A stretch of DNA of 64,000 nucleotides from Burkholderiales bacterium (GCA_016191525.1 JACPOK010000033.1:806001-870000); one strand, 5' to 3'. Shown: positions 54,682-64,000, counted from the stretch's first letter. A program made the numbers and translations. The notes: a model not told the origin generated them from the sequence alone.

Positions 54682-56598
54682 TCAGGAATTGGTCGAGGAC
54701 GGCCCTTGTGGACGGTCCGGCGTTTTGACGATCGGCAGCGAGACAAAGGAGGCGTGGCTCGCTTCCATGTAGACGCGGTTGGCCGCTTTTTGCGAGCGCT
54801 CGGCCTGCGCTTCCGGCTCACCGGTATTTGGGTTGACGTCGAACTTGGGAAAGTTGCTGCTTGAGATGTCCACGCGGATCCGGTGGCCGCGCTTGAACAG
54901 GTTGCTTGTGGGGAAGGTGCTGATATGTATTTCATGGAGCTGGCCGGGAACCATCAGCGCCGGGTGCTCCCATGAGTCGCGATACCTGGTCCGCAGGATC
55001 CCGTCGGTGAGGTTCATCGCATAGCCGCCCGGGTAGTCTTCGCTGGGCGGATAGACATCGATCAGCTTGGCGGTGAAGTCAGTGTCCGGGGCATCGGATG
55101 AAATCCACAGCGTCACTTCCATGGACCCGGTCACCTCGGTGTCCTCAGGGAGCGGCGCGCTCTGGAAGACGAGTACGTCCTTGCGCTCGGCCAGCGGAAG
55201 GTAGGGCTCCTTGCAGCCGAAGAACTGGGGCGCCTGGACCTGGTTGTATGCGCCGGCCAGGATCGCGGGCGGCCGGGAGACGACGCTGCCACCCACAGTG
55301 GGCACCGGATCGCCCGGATCAAACACGAACCCGGCATGGGACGAGTGGGCTTCTGGCGCCCACGGGGTCAACCTTCCCCCGGCCACCATGTACATGCGAT
55401 GAGGGGCAACGCCCGGCACCGGCCATTGGCTGGCGGCCCTCCAGCGGCCGCCATGGTCCAGCCGGCCTTGCGCGTTCTTGCGCCCGGAGCCGCCCCCCAT
55501 GACGAACAGCCGCACGCGCGGCTCCTGGTCCACACCGTTGTCACGGCCTTTCAGGTACCGGTCAAACCACCGCAGCCTGAGGTCCAGGAAACTCCGGGCC
55601 AGGTTTCCTTCAAGCGCCGCTGCCGGCCCGAAGTCGACATCGCCGGAGAAGGTCTCCCACCGGTTGCCGTGGGTCCAGGGGCCGAGAATCAGCCTGGGCG
55701 TTGCGCCGTGGCGGGTCATGCCGAGGTAGTTCTCAACGGCCGACCGGGTGTAGACGTCGTACCAGGACGAGATGAAGGTGACGGCCGTTTCCTTCAGGTC
55801 CTGGTAGCAGCCCTCGGCGAATATCCCGGGCTGGCGCCAGTAGTCGTCGAACGTGCCGCGCTCCCACTGGTCAAAAAGAAAGTCCTCGTATTCGGGCGTG
55901 GGCGTCAGCGGCGAATCGCCGCGGCGCCACGGCATTCTCTTGAACCAGCGTTCGAGGTCTTCCGCAGTCAGGTCAAAGCCTTCCGCCGCTCCCCGCTTTG
56001 AATGCTCGGCGGCAAACATCACGGCCCATGCCGCCTGCTTGAGTTCATACGCCCCGCCCTGGCGGATGCCGCTCTGGTACCCGTTGGAGAAGCCCCCCGA
56101 GTCCACCACCATCGCGCGAAGGCCGGGCGCCTTCACGCACGCGGCCGCCATCTGGGTGTGCGCCGCGTAGGACAACCCCTTGGTGCCTATCTTTCCGTCG
56201 CACCAGTCCTGCGACATGATCCACGCGCAGGTGTCATGGCCGTCGTTGGCATCGCTCAGGTACTTGGTGAAGTCACCCTCCGACTTGTGGCGGCCACGGC
56301 AGTCCTGATACACGACCACGTACCCGTGGCCCGTAAAGAAAGCGGCAACCTCCGCCCGGCTCATCGGCTCGGGCTGCGCGGCATTCCTTTCAGACCGGCT
56401 GTCCTGGTCCTTTCCATAGGGCGTGCGCTCGAGGATTACCGGGAATTGCCCTGCGATCCTCCGGCCCGCCCTGGCGGGGTAAAAGATGTCGGTCGCCAGC
56501 CTCACGCCGTCACGCATTGAAACCATGACATCAGACCGGCATTCCACTTCCGGTCGGCCGGCCACGAGGTGCCCCACGAATTTGTCAGATTCATTCAT
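54682..56598 (-). CDS. CocE/NonD-family hydrolase
   Basis: 638 residues from MNESDKFVGHLVAG. N-terminal alpha/beta hydrolase with the X-Pro dipeptidyl-peptidase-like (S15) nucleophile Ser143 in KGLSYAAHT, YQDCRGRHKSEGDF, and a C-terminal jelly-roll domain (VTGSMEVTLWISSDAPDTDFTAKLID). Members cleave esters or amides such as cocaine or acylated amino acids. Motif is GLSYAA rather than the usual GxSYxG. Likely the catabolic enzyme of this block. Confidence 0.9.
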   Translation of the reverse strand: MNESDKFVGHLVAGRPEVECRSDVMVSMRDGVRLATDIFYPARAGRRIAGQFPVILERTPYGKDQDSRSERNAAQPEPMSRAEVAAFFTGHGYVVVYQDCRGRHKSEGDFTKYLSDANDGHDTCAWIMSQDWCDGKIGTKGLSYAAHTQMAAACVKAPGLRAMVVDSGGFSNGYQSGIRQGGAYELKQAAWAVMFAAEHSKRGAAEGFDLTAEDLERWFKRMPWRRGDSPLTPTPEYEDFLFDQWERGTFDDYWRQPGIFAEGCYQDLKETAVTFISSWYDVYTRSAVENYLGMTRHGATPRLILGPWTHGNRWETFSGDVDFGPAAALEGNLARSFLDLRLRWFDRYLKGRDNGVDQEPRVRLFVMGGGSGRKNAQGRLDHGGRWRAASQWPVPGVAPHRMYMVAGGRLTPWAPEAHSSHAGFVFDPGDPVPTVGGSVVSRPPAILAGAYNQVQAPQFFGCKEPYLPLAERKDVLVFQSAPLPEDTEVTGSMEVTLWISSDAPDTDFTAKLIDVYPPSEDYPGGYAMNLTDGILRTRYRDSWEHPALMVPGQLHEIHISTFPTSNLFKRGHRIRVDISSSNFPKFDVNPNTGEPEAQAERSQKAANRVYMEASHASFVSLPIVKTPDRPQGPSSTNS

Positions 56599-56610
56599 TG
56601 TTTTATCTAG

Positions 56611-56627
56611 CAATACATCGTTACGAT
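56611..56627. promoter_or_regulatory. Operator candidate upstream of CocE/NonD hydrolase
   Basis: CAATACATCGT (56611-56621) recurs at 58778-58788 upstream of the LivK-like gene; here it overlaps the 11-base perfect palindrome ATCGTTACGAT (56617-56627). It is 13-29 bases from the start codon, a position suited to repression. Confidence 0.5.
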
Positions 56628-56796
56628 CAGTAAGACGCAATATTGCCACATCGGGAACGCCGCGTCCAGCGGCCCAGCGTAAACGCGCCGGCGGGCGATG
56701 TGCGAGGGCGCACGGCGGCGCGCCGGCGCCCGCGGGAGTTCTCACTGCTTCAGGATTGGCCTGGCAGCCCGAAAGGCTCCAGGCCGGCGCAACCGC

Positions 56797-57549
56797 CTAC
56801 TTTTTCCAGCCCAGTTCGGCCGAAAGGTCCGCTGCGCTCTTGCGCACGGCCTGGCACAACTTGCCGAGATCAGCGGGGGCGCGGTTGGCGGGCAGCGAGA
56901 TGCCGATCGCCGCCTGCACGGAGCCTGTTGAATCGTGGACCGGCGCGGAAACGGCGATGACGTCGGCGGCCATTTCCGAGACCGACGTCGCGTAGCCTTG
57001 CTCGGCGATCTTCTTCAGTTCCTGCCGCAGCCTGGTCTTGCTTGTGATTGTGTGGGAGGTGAATTTTTCCAGCTCCCCGTTGAGCACGCTCTCCTGCACC
57101 TGCGCCGGGGCAAACGCAAGAAGGACCTTCCCCGACGCGCCGGCGTGCAGCGGCCGCCTGCGCCCCAACGCCGCCCCCACCCGCACTTCATGGGTGCTCA
57201 GCCTGGTGGCTACCGACACGTACTCAAGGGCATCACGCACCATGAGCACCGCGTTCTCGTTGAACTTGTCCTGCAGGGCATCGAGGTACTTGTCGGCCAG
57301 CTTGACGATGCTGACCTGCTCCTGCGCCGCCAGGCCGAGAACCAGCGCCATGTGCCCCAGCGAATATGTGGTTGCGTCCTTGTCCCGCTGCACGAACGCT
57401 GCCTCCTCCAGGGTCACAAGAAACCGGAAGGTGCGCGCCTTGGTGTTGCCGGAGCGCTTTCCAATCTCGGTGACGCCGAGCCTCGGGTTGTGCGCGACGA
57501 TCATCAGCACACCCAAGGCTTCGCGTACCGCCTCAACCGTATAGTCCAT
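56797..57549 (-). CDS. IclR-family transcriptional regulator
   Basis: 250 residues: N-terminal winged HTH (about 8-70; LGVTEIGKRSGNTKARTFRFLVTL) and C-terminal effector domain (PLHAGASGKVLLAFAP, ISLPANR). Such regulators usually control adjacent catabolic or transport genes on binding a small carboxylate. It lies between the LivK-like and CocE genes; a GTTTC/GAAAC palindrome immediately upstream is a likely autoregulatory site. The 198-base gap after it has a GTGCG/CGCAC hairpin (56700-56713). Confidence 0.92.
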   Translation of the reverse strand: MDYTVEAVREALGVLMIVAHNPRLGVTEIGKRSGNTKARTFRFLVTLEEAAFVQRDKDATTYSLGHMALVLGLAAQEQVSIVKLADKYLDALQDKFNENAVLMVRDALEYVSVATRLSTHEVRVGAALGRRRPLHAGASGKVLLAFAPAQVQESVLNGELEKFTSHTITSKTRLRQELKKIAEQGYATSVSEMAADVIAVSAPVHDSTGSVQAAIGISLPANRAPADLGKLCQAVRKSAADLSAELGWKK

Positions 57550-57559
57550 TAGCCATCCT

Positions 57560-57576
57560 GTTTCACTGAACGAAAC
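57560..57576. promoter_or_regulatory. Palindrome before IclR gene
   Basis: GTTTC-N7-GAAAC (57560-57576), 11-27 bases upstream of the regulator start. Spacing and position suit an IclR dimer and autoregulation. Confidence 0.5.
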
Positions 57577-57593
57577 GGAATTATAGGCAGGAC

Positions 57594-58724
57594 TCAGTTC
57601 ATCAGCTTGCCGTCGGTTGCGAGGATGCCGATGTTGACGAACGACGACCCTGAGTGGCTCTTCGGCGAAAAGTTGATGACCACGCCGCCCGCATCGTAGT
57701 TGCGCAGGCCTTCAAGGGCCGCCTTCAATTTGCCCGGCGTGGGATTCGGGCCTGCCTTGCGCAAGCCTTCAACCAGGACCTTGGCCGCCAGAAAACCCTC
57801 CATCGCGCCCTGGGTCAATTCGAACTTCGCGTCACGCAGGGATTGCGCCATGTCCTGGAATTCCCGGGAGATGAATGTCTTGCGGTTCGCCGGGTCGGGC
57901 ACCACCTGGGCGACGCCCATGCCCCGCGCCTCGATGCGTCCCATCAGTTTCACGACGGTCGCGGCGTCCACCGTCGAAAACGTGATCATCTGCACGCGGT
58001 TCGCGCCGTTTTGCTGCAGGCCCTTGAACAGCTCCGCGACTGCGGGGCTCTGCCCCGCGGCGATCACTCCATCGGGCGCGGCCGCGCTGAGGGCCTTCAC
58101 GGCTGATTGAACGTCGGTGGTGTTAACTTCGTAGGTCGCAATCGCCAGCGGCTTCACCTTCACCTTTTCCAGCGCGGCCAGGGTGTGCCGCAGCGTCTCC
58201 TTGCCGTAGGCGGTGTTCTCGTGGAAAACGGCGATGCGCCGCAGGCCGATGGTGCTCAGGTGGCGAACGATTTTCCCGGCCTCGTCGGCATAATTGGCAC
58301 GGGTGTGAAACAGCCAGGGATTGACCGGATCGTGCAGGGAGGTGGCGCCCGTGCGAATACCGATGATGGGGATGGCATTGCGCTCCACCACGCCATCCTT
58401 TACCAGTCCTTCCATGGGGCCTGTTCCGAGCAGGCCGATCAGGGCGATTGGCTTTTGCTCGTCTATGAGTGCCTGCGTTTTTGCCAGGGCATCGGCAACC
58501 GCGAGGCCGCGGTCCTTGACGGCCAGGCGCACCGTGTTCCCATGCACCCCTCCGGCCTTGTTGACTGCATCGAGGTACAGCTCGATCCCGCTTTTGAGCT
58601 GCCAACCGGGAAGCAAGGGGTCTTGCATGTTGGGTGCCACCTGGCCTATCACCAGTTCCCTGGCCGCCAGCCCCTGCGCGGCGGCAAGCGCCAGCACCGC
58701 CGTAATCCACTTCAATCCATTCAT
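57594..58724 (-). CDS. ABC-type branched-chain amino acid/amide-like substrate-binding protein (LivK-like)
   Basis: 376 residues from MNGLKWITAVLALAAAQGLAAR (signal peptide; AAGGAG upstream). LivK fold with ELVIGQVAPNMQDPL, DEQKPIALIGLLGTGPMEGL and NTAYGKETLRHTLAALE. No permease or ATPase genes are nearby, so this too is an orphan receptor, alongside the Bug protein. The gene precedes the IclR regulator. Confidence 0.9.
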   Translation of the reverse strand: MNGLKWITAVLALAAAQGLAARELVIGQVAPNMQDPLLPGWQLKSGIELYLDAVNKAGGVHGNTVRLAVKDRGLAVADALAKTQALIDEQKPIALIGLLGTGPMEGLVKDGVVERNAIPIIGIRTGATSLHDPVNPWLFHTRANYADEAGKIVRHLSTIGLRRIAVFHENTAYGKETLRHTLAALEKVKVKPLAIATYEVNTTDVQSAVKALSAAAPDGVIAAGQSPAVAELFKGLQQNGANRVQMITFSTVDAATVVKLMGRIEARGMGVAQVVPDPANRKTFISREFQDMAQSLRDAKFELTQGAMEGFLAAKVLVEGLRKAGPNPTPGKLKAALEGLRNYDAGGVVINFSPKSHSGSSFVNIGILATDGKLMN

Positions 58725-58764
58725 GGAGAACTCCTTTTGGTTTGGAACGCATCCCAACGACGTC

Positions 58765-58785
58765 ATGTATTGGATGCCAATACAT
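58765..58785. promoter_or_regulatory. Perfect 9-bp-arm palindrome upstream of LivK-like gene
   Basis: ATGTATTGG (58765-58773), spacer ATG, CCAATACAT (58777-58785). It lies 41-61 bases from the start codon. The right arm continues into CAATACATCGT, also found before the CocE gene, which suggests a shared regulator. Nearby copies of ATACGTC add further symmetry. Confidence 0.62.
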
Positions 58786-58859
58786 CGTATCATTCAATAA
58801 TACGTCGTCAAGTACGTCCTGTCGCCCGTGCGGGGGGCGCGGAGAACCACAGGAAACGC

Positions 58860-60077
58860 CTAGCGGCGGGCGCCGCCCAGCGCGTCGCTGAGTTGCAGCC
58901 GGGACAGCCGTCCCGTTTCCCACAGCGTTCGCGTGGCCGCCGTATCGGCCAGCAGCAGCAGCCGCATCAGCGGCTCCAGCGGTGTCGCGGCCGGGTCGGC
59001 CAGCAGGACGTAGCGCGTGTCCTGCTCGTCTTCGACTTCGTTGACGCGGCCTATCCAGTCCAGCGCCACCAATACTTCCAGCACCGTTTCCAGCTGCAGC
59101 GATTCGACGTGCAGCGCATCAACCAGCTGCGGCATCGACAGGCCGCGCCGGGGCGAAGCGCGCGCGGTGTCCAGTGCCTGCAGCACCTCCAGCGCCAGCT
59201 CGAACTGCCAGCCGTGCGTGGCCGCGCGCCGGCCCACGCCGGCCAGCAGGCTGGGCAGGTAGGCGGCGATCACCGCGCCCAGCAGCACGATGACCCAGGC
59301 CACGTAAATCCAGACCAACAGGATGGGCAGCGTGGCGAAGGCGCCGTACACCAGCGAATAGGTGGGCACCACGCCGATGTAAACCGCCAGCAGTTTCTTG
59401 GCCGCCTCGATGCCGAGAGCCGCGAACACCGCGCCCGCCCAGGCATGGCTGCGCCGCACATGGGTGTGCGGCACGTAGCGGTACAGGGCCGCCAGCCCGC
59501 CGGCCAGCACCACGAACTCCACCACGTCCAGCAGCAACTTGACGATGCCGGGCATGCCGCTGACCAGCCCGCGCGAAGCCGACAGCGCATACGAGGTCAG
59601 GCTGATGCTGGCGCCCAGGATCAACGGGCCCAGCGTGATCACGCCCCAGTAGATGACCACGCGCTGCGCCAGCGGGCGCGGCCGCTTGACGCGCCAGATG
59701 CCGTTGAGCGTGCGGTCTATGGTCAGCACCAGCGCCAGCGCCGAAAAGAACAACGCGCCCAGGCCGACGGCGCCCAGGCGGCTGGCCTTGCCCGCGAACT
59801 GGGTGAGGTAGCCCAGCACCTGCCGCGCGATGGCGTCGGGGATCAGGCTTTGCACCAGCCAGGCCTGCAGCGAACCCTGCACCTGGCTGAACATCGGGAA
59901 GGCGGTGAACACCGCCAGCGCCACGGTGAAGAACGGCACCAGCGCGATGGTGGTGGTGAAGGTGAGGCTGCTGGCCGTCAGGCCCAGCCGGTCCTCGCGG
60001 AAGCGCTCGCCCAGCGTCAGCGCGGTGGTCTTCCAGGGGAAGCGCGGAAGGTCCGTCAGCAGTTGGCGCAGGTTCAT
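58860..60077 (-). CDS. YihY/BrkB-family inner-membrane protein
   Basis: 405 residues with six TM helices (about 35-265) and a cytoplasmic C-terminal winged-helix-like tail. ALTLGERFREDRLGLTASSLTFTTTIALVPFFTVALA is the N-terminal family motif (in part) and VLVWIYVAWVIVLLGAVIAAY follows. Formerly misnamed ribonuclease BN; function unknown. Divergent from the DUF2069 gene across only 22 bases. Confidence 0.9.
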   Translation of the reverse strand: MNLRQLLTDLPRFPWKTTALTLGERFREDRLGLTASSLTFTTTIALVPFFTVALAVFTAFPMFSQVQGSLQAWLVQSLIPDAIARQVLGYLTQFAGKASRLGAVGLGALFFSALALVLTIDRTLNGIWRVKRPRPLAQRVVIYWGVITLGPLILGASISLTSYALSASRGLVSGMPGIVKLLLDVVEFVVLAGGLAALYRYVPHTHVRRSHAWAGAVFAALGIEAAKKLLAVYIGVVPTYSLVYGAFATLPILLVWIYVAWVIVLLGAVIAAYLPSLLAGVGRRAATHGWQFELALEVLQALDTARASPRRGLSMPQLVDALHVESLQLETVLEVLVALDWIGRVNEVEDEQDTRYVLLADPAATPLEPLMRLLLLADTAATRTLWETGRLSRLQLSDALGGARR

Positions 60078-60099
60078 CGCCCGCTATGATGCCATCGAC

Positions 60100-60498
60100 A
60101 TGCAAGAGCCCCTCCCCGAGTCAGCCGCCGCGGCGGTTCCCGCCGACGCCACCGTGGCGCTGGCCCGCGTGCTGGCGGTGGGCAGCCTGCTGGGCCTGAT
60201 CGTGCTGGGCGTGGCGTGGGAGCTGTGGCTGGCCCCGGTGCGCAACGGCGGCTCGTGGCTGGCGCTGAAGGTGCTGCCGCTGTGCTTCCCCTTGGCAGGC
60301 CTGCTGCGCCAGCGCATGTACACCTACCGCTGGGTGAGCCTGCTGGTCTGGCTGTATTTCACCGAAGGCGTGGTGCGCGCCTGGAGCGACCGTGCGCCCG
60401 GCCGCTGGCTGGCGATGGTTGAAATCCTGCTGTGCGTGGTGCTGTTCGCGGCCTGCGTGCTGCACGTGCGGCACCGCCTGCGCAAATCCGCCCCATGA
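60100..60498 (+). CDS. DUF2069 membrane protein
   Basis: 132 residues, four hydrophobic helices, with LALKVLPLCFPLAGLLRQRMYTYRW and YFTEGVVRAWSD, the hallmark of DUF2069. Function unknown. Its stop overlaps the start of the FAD-linked oxidase gene (ATGA). Confidence 0.85.
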   Translation: MQEPLPESAAAAVPADATVALARVLAVGSLLGLIVLGVAWELWLAPVRNGGSWLALKVLPLCFPLAGLLRQRMYTYRWVSLLVWLYFTEGVVRAWSDRAPGRWLAMVEILLCVVLFAACVLHVRHRLRKSAP

Positions 60499-61907
60499 CC
60501 ACGCTCATCGACATCCTTCGCGCCGCCTGCGGTGCCACCAACGTGCTGACCGAAGGCGACCTGCAGGCCTGGGAAGAAGACTGGCGCAAGCGCTCGCGCG
60601 GCAAGGCGCTGGCGGTCGTGCGGCCCGGCAGCGCGGCGGAAGTGGCCGCAGTGGTCAAGGCCTGCGTGGCCGCCGGCGTGTCCATCGTGCCGCAGGGCGG
60701 TAACACCGGCCTGGTGGGCGGCTCCACGCCCGATGCCTCCGGCACGCAGGTGCTGCTCAGCCTGCAGCGGATGAACGCCGTGCGCTCGCTGGACACCGAC
60801 AACCTCACCGTGACGGTGGAAGCGGGCTGCGTGCTGCAGAACCTGCAGGAACATGTGGACAGCGCGGGCTACCTTTTTCCCCTGAGCCTCGCGGCGGAAG
60901 GCAGCTGCACCATTGGCGGCAACCTGGGCACCAACGCCGGCGGCACGCAGGTGGTGCGCTACGGCAATACGCGCGACCTGTGCCTGGGCCTGGAGGTGGT
61001 TACCGCGCAGGGCGAGATCTGGGAAGGCCTGTCCGGCCTGCGCAAGGACAACACCGGCTACGACCTGCGCGACCTGTTCATCGGCAGCGAAGGCACGCTG
61101 GGCATCATCACCGCCGCCACCATGAAGCTGTATCCCCGGCCGGCCGCCACGCTCACCGCCTGGGCCGCCGTGCCCTCGCTTGATGCGGCGGTGGCGCTGC
61201 TGGGGCTGGTACACAAACACCTGGCCGCCAACCTCACGGGCTTCGAGGTGATGGGCCAGTTCGCGCTCAGCCTGGTGGCGTCGCATTTCGCGCAGATGCG
61301 CGTGCCGCTGTACGAGCAGTCGCCTTATTGCGTGCTGCTGGAAAACTCGGACCATGAATCCGAGATGCATGCGCGCGGCCAGTTCGAGGGTGTTCTTGAA
61401 AAGGCGATGGAGGCCGGCCTGGTGACCGACGCCGTCATCGCCGAGAACCTGGCTCAGGCCCACCAGCTGTGGCACATCCGCGAAAGCATTCCGCTGGCGC
61501 AGGCCGAAGAGGGCCTGAACATCAAGCACGACATCTCCGTCCCGGTGTCGCGCATATCCGCCTTCTGCGCCGAGACCGATGCACTGCTGCGCGACAACAT
61601 CCCGGGGGTGCGGCTGGTGAACTTCGGCCACCTGGGCGACGGCAACCTGCACTACAACGTGCAGGCGCCGGCCAACAGCGAACCCGCGGCCTTCCTCCAG
61701 CAATGGGAAGACAAGGTCAACACGCTGGTGTTCGACTCGGTCAGGCGCTACAACGGCTCCATCTCCGCCGAGCATGGCGTGGGTTCGCAGAAGGTCGACA
61801 AGCTGCCGCACCACAAGTCGCCCGTGGCACTGGAGATGATGCGCGCCATCAAGCGCGCGCTGGACCCGCAAAACACGATGAACCCGGGCCGGGTGGTCCG
61901 CGCATAA
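60495..61907 (+). CDS. FAD-linked oxidase, D-2-hydroxy acid dehydrogenase-like
   Basis: 470 residues. FAD-binding (PCMH) domain with VPQGGNTGLVGGS and GGNLGTNAGGTQVVRYGN, and C-terminal FAD-oxidase domain with FGHLGDGNLHYN, AEHGVGSQKV and LDPQNTMNPGR. Resembles D-2-hydroxyglutarate/D-lactate dehydrogenases. Starts inside the DUF2069 stop, so translationally coupled; thyA follows at 9 bases. Confidence 0.92.
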   Translation: MTTLIDILRAACGATNVLTEGDLQAWEEDWRKRSRGKALAVVRPGSAAEVAAVVKACVAAGVSIVPQGGNTGLVGGSTPDASGTQVLLSLQRMNAVRSLDTDNLTVTVEAGCVLQNLQEHVDSAGYLFPLSLAAEGSCTIGGNLGTNAGGTQVVRYGNTRDLCLGLEVVTAQGEIWEGLSGLRKDNTGYDLRDLFIGSEGTLGIITAATMKLYPRPAATLTAWAAVPSLDAAVALLGLVHKHLAANLTGFEVMGQFALSLVASHFAQMRVPLYEQSPYCVLLENSDHESEMHARGQFEGVLEKAMEAGLVTDAVIAENLAQAHQLWHIRESIPLAQAEEGLNIKHDISVPVSRISAFCAETDALLRDNIPGVRLVNFGHLGDGNLHYNVQAPANSEPAAFLQQWEDKVNTLVFDSVRRYNGSISAEHGVGSQKVDKLPHHKSPVALEMMRAIKRALDPQNTMNPGRVVRA

Positions 61908-61916
61908 TTCCCAGCC

Positions 61917-62735
61917 ATGACAGCCGAAAGCCGCCCCGTCCGCTCGCAGTACGAAGACTTCATGCGCCATGTGTACACGCATGGCACGCCCAAGACCGAC
62001 CGCACCGGCACCGGCACGAAAAGCGTGTTCGGCCACCAGATGCGCTTCGACCTGAATGAAGGCTTCCCGCTGGTCACCACCAAGAAGGTGCACCTGAAGT
62101 CCATCATCCTGGAACTGCTGTGGTTCCTGAAGGGCTCCAGCGACAACAACTGGCTGAAGGAGCGCGGCGTTTCGATCTGGAACGAATGGGCGCGGCCCGA
62201 CGGCGACCTGGGCCCGGTGTACGGCGTGCAGTGGCGCAGCTGGCCCACGCCGGACGGCGGCCATATCGACCAGATCGCCGAAGTGATCAAGACGCTCAAG
62301 TCCAACCCCGATTCGCGCCGCATCATCGTCAGCGCCTGGAACGTGGCCGACCTATCGAAGATGGCGCTGATGCCCTGCCATGCGTTCTTCCAGTTCTACG
62401 TGGCCGACGGAAGGCTCAGTTGCCAGCTGTACCAGCGCAGCGCCGACATCTTCCTGGGCGTTCCCTTCAACATCGCCAGCTACGCGCTGCTCACGCACAT
62501 GGTGGCGCAGCAGTGCGGCCTGGGGGTGGGCGACTTCATCTGGACCGGCGGCGATTGCCATATCTACAGCAACCACCACGAACAGGTGGAACTGCAGCTG
62601 TCGCGCACACCCTACCCGTACCCGCTGCTGAACATCAAGCGCAAGCCGGCGTCGATCTTCGACTATGAGTACGAGGATTTCGAGGTGCTGGAGTACCAGT
62701 GCCACGGCGCCATCAAGGCGCCGGTGGCGGTTTGA
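61917..62735 (+). CDS. thyA: Thymidylate synthase
   Basis: 272 residues, making dTMP from dUMP with methylene-tetrahydrofolate. Catalytic Cys154 in [17 protein letters not shown] loop, and [19 protein letters not shown]. Full length. folA follows beyond a TPR gene; the glycine cleavage system elsewhere in the window supplies the same cofactor. Confidence 0.97.
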   Translation: MTAESRPVRSQYEDFMRHVYTHGTPKTDRTGTGTKSVFGHQMRFDLNEGFPLVTTKKVHLKSIILELLWFLKGSSDNNWLKERGVSIWNEWARPDGDLGPVYGVQWRSWPTPDGGHIDQIAEVIKTLKSNPDSRRIIVSAWNVADLSKMALMPCHAFFQFYVADGRLSCQLYQRSADIFLGVPFNIASYALLTHMVAQQCGLGVGDFIWTGGDCHIYSNHHEQVELQLSRTPYPYPLLNIKRKPASIFDYEYEDFEVLEYQCHGAIKAPVAV

Positions 62736-62748
62736 TACGCAGGCGCGG

Positions 62749-63837
62749 CTACTTCTGCGGGGGCATGGCGACTGCGCGCCCGCTTTCCCTCAGCCAGGCC
62801 TGAAGGTCCTGTACTTCCAGTGAATGGCTGGACAGCCAGTTGCGCACCACCTGCCCATTCCCCGAGAGCTGCACGTAATACGAAAACGGTTTGGCGAGAT
62901 TGCGGGCGTTCAGGCCCGCGAAAAACTGCAGGTACCGTTGTGCCGCGGGATCACCCGGCCTTTCCGCGCCCTTTTCACCGATCTCGCCGATGACCTTCAC
63001 CAAGGTTTCGATTTTTGTGGCCCTCGCCTCTCCCGCGTCGACCGTGCCATCTGCCTGCGATTTGGCCTGCGCCATGCCCATGCTCAGCTCGACCACCGCC
63101 AAGAGCGAGCCGGCCTGCGCCGTCTTGGGGTTCACAACCACCTGCACCTTGCCTTCCGCGTCCTTGCGCACGCTGGCAGCAAAAAGCTGCTCCAGCCGCA
63201 GCTGCTCCACAGCGGCGCGTGCCCCGCCGGGCTCAAGCGACAGGAAACGCAGCAGCGCCAGCATCGCGGCACCGTTCTGGCCGTCGGCCTGCAGGACCCG
63301 CGACAGCGCGTTATAGCTGCTGGCGTGACGAGGCTCGATGGCGATGGCACGCTCCAGGGATTCACGGGCTTGCCCCAGTTGGCCCATGCGGCCCTGGGTG
63401 ACAGCCAGGTTGTAGTGCGCCAGGTAATTCGAGGGGTGTAGTTCCAGGGCCTTCCTGAACGCCGGAATGGCGGCTTGGGATTCGCCCAGCTTGTCCTTGC
63501 AGCTGCCTATCAGGACCCAGAAGCGGGACTGGTTGCCTGGCGCGTCAGGCAGTGCGGCCCCGCGCTGGGCCGTCTCGACCGCGGCCGCGCAATCGCTTTT
63601 GGCCGACAGGCTGAAGCTCAGTTCATACAGGGCGATGGTGTTGTTGGGTTCAGCCTCGAGCACTTTGCGGTAGGCTCGGATAGCGCCGTCGAAATCGCGT
63701 TGTCCGTGCAGCCGAATGCCTTCGCGCAGCAGAGTCTCAGTTTGCGCAGGTGCCTGCGGCCATGCCGGGCACAGCACACAGGCCAGCAGCAGGCCCGCCC
63801 CCAGGTTGCGTAACGCCGAACCGGAAAAATTCGTCAT
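62749..63837 (-). CDS. Exported TPR-repeat protein
   Basis: 362 residues: signal peptide ([18 protein letters not shown]) followed by about four TPR motifs (about 38-215; [45 protein letters not shown]) and a C-terminal region with no recognised domain. Probably a periplasmic scaffold. It interrupts the usual thyA-folA neighbourhood on the opposite strand. Confidence 0.8.
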   Translation of the reverse strand: MTNFSGSALRNLGAGLLLACVLCPAWPQAPAQTETLLREGIRLHGQRDFDGAIRAYRKVLEAEPNNTIALYELSFSLSAKSDCAAAVETAQRGAALPDAPGNQSRFWVLIGSCKDKLGESQAAIPAFRKALELHPSNYLAHYNLAVTQGRMGQLGQARESLERAIAIEPRHASSYNALSRVLQADGQNGAAMLALLRFLSLEPGGARAAVEQLRLEQLFAASVRKDAEGKVQVVVNPKTAQAGSLLAVVELSMGMAQAKSQADGTVDAGEARATKIETLVKVIGEIGEKGAERPGDPAAQRYLQFFAGLNARNLAKPFSYYVQLSGNGQVVRNWLSSHSLEVQDLQAWLRESGRAVAMPPQK

Positions 63838-63889
63838 CTGTTGCCTTGGTATGCTTGCTTCCGCGACCCATCATACCGACCGCCGAAAA

Positions 63890-64000
63890 ATGAAATTGCA
63901 CCTGATCTTCGCCCGTGCCGCCAATGGCGTGATCGGCAAGGCCGGCGCCCTGCCCTGGCACCTGCCCGAGGACCTGGCGCACTTCAAGCGCACCACCAGC
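63890..64000 (+). CDS. folA: Dihydrofolate reductase (partial)
   Basis: The first 37 codons of folA, cut by the window end: [19 protein letters not shown], then [16 protein letters not shown], the characteristic DHFR N-terminus with substrate-binding Glu/Asp in LPED. The gene completes the thymidylate cycle started by thyA. Confidence 0.9.
   Translation, partial: MKLHLIFARAANGVIGKAGALPWHLPEDLAHFKRTTS

Overview
The window is GC-rich, densely coded bacterial chromosome with no tRNA, rRNA, CRISPR array or insertion sequence that I could find. The gene set suggests a betaproteobacterium of the Burkholderiales, most likely Comamonadaceae. It has an imuA-imuB-dnaE2 mutasome, an intracellular poly-hydroxybutyrate depolymerase, an orphan tripartite-tricarboxylate (Bug) receptor, a porin of the betaproteobacterial type, and short GCTAT...TAGC repeats that I associate with that family. 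The taxonomic call is inference.

1-10.7 kb (minus strand): a tightly packed, probably single operon for a cyclic-di-GMP-controlled exopolysaccharide. In transcription order it encodes a UDP-GlcNAc 2-epimerase (wecB), a small exported protein, a DUF2334 deacetylase-like protein, a BcsB-like periplasmic protein, an NfrB-type membrane glycosyltransferase with C-terminal MshEN repeats, an NfrA-type TPR/outer-membrane exporter, and a lipoprotein cut by the window edge. It looks like an expanded relative of the E. coli NfrA/NfrB N-acetylmannosamine polymer (phage N4 receptor) pathway and is the most interesting locus here. A divergent outer-membrane protein gene follows.

11.7-17.0 kb: the SOS mutagenesis cassette imuA-imuB-dnaE2 behind a textbook LexA box, divergent from an ABC exporter. 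19-20.9 kb: a 24-residue membrane peptide, a 3-methyladenine DNA glycosylase and a thioredoxin-fold lipoprotein, all overlapping. 20.9-28.8 kb: CoA transferases (class III and scoAB), a PAS-LuxR regulator, two AhpD/carboxymuconolactone-decarboxylase-like proteins, a transglutaminase-like protein, an SDR and ETF-ubiquinone oxidoreductase.

28.8-33.5 kb: glycine cleavage operon gcvT-gcvH-gcvP controlled by a tandem glycine riboswitch. 33.5-46.9 kb: TauE/SafE permease, a two-component group (hybrid kinase plus separate receivers), FrnE-like DsbA, aroQ, a PcaD-like hydrolase, SDR, a decayed site-2 protease, a RibD-type reductase, MFS transporter, aroC, cupin, GST and PHB depolymerase. 47-51.2 kb: CBS protein and a metY-hydrolase-P450 operon linked by ATGA overlaps.

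51.2-58.8 kb: an accessory catabolic/uptake block, all on the minus strand: LivK-like binding protein, IclR regulator, CocE/NonD hydrolase, Bug receptor, porin, and a transglutaminase-like paralogue whose catalytic Cys is Ser. Several operator-like repeats lie in its intergenic regions. 58.9-64 kb: YihY, DUF2069, FAD-linked oxidase, thyA, a TPR protein and the start of folA.
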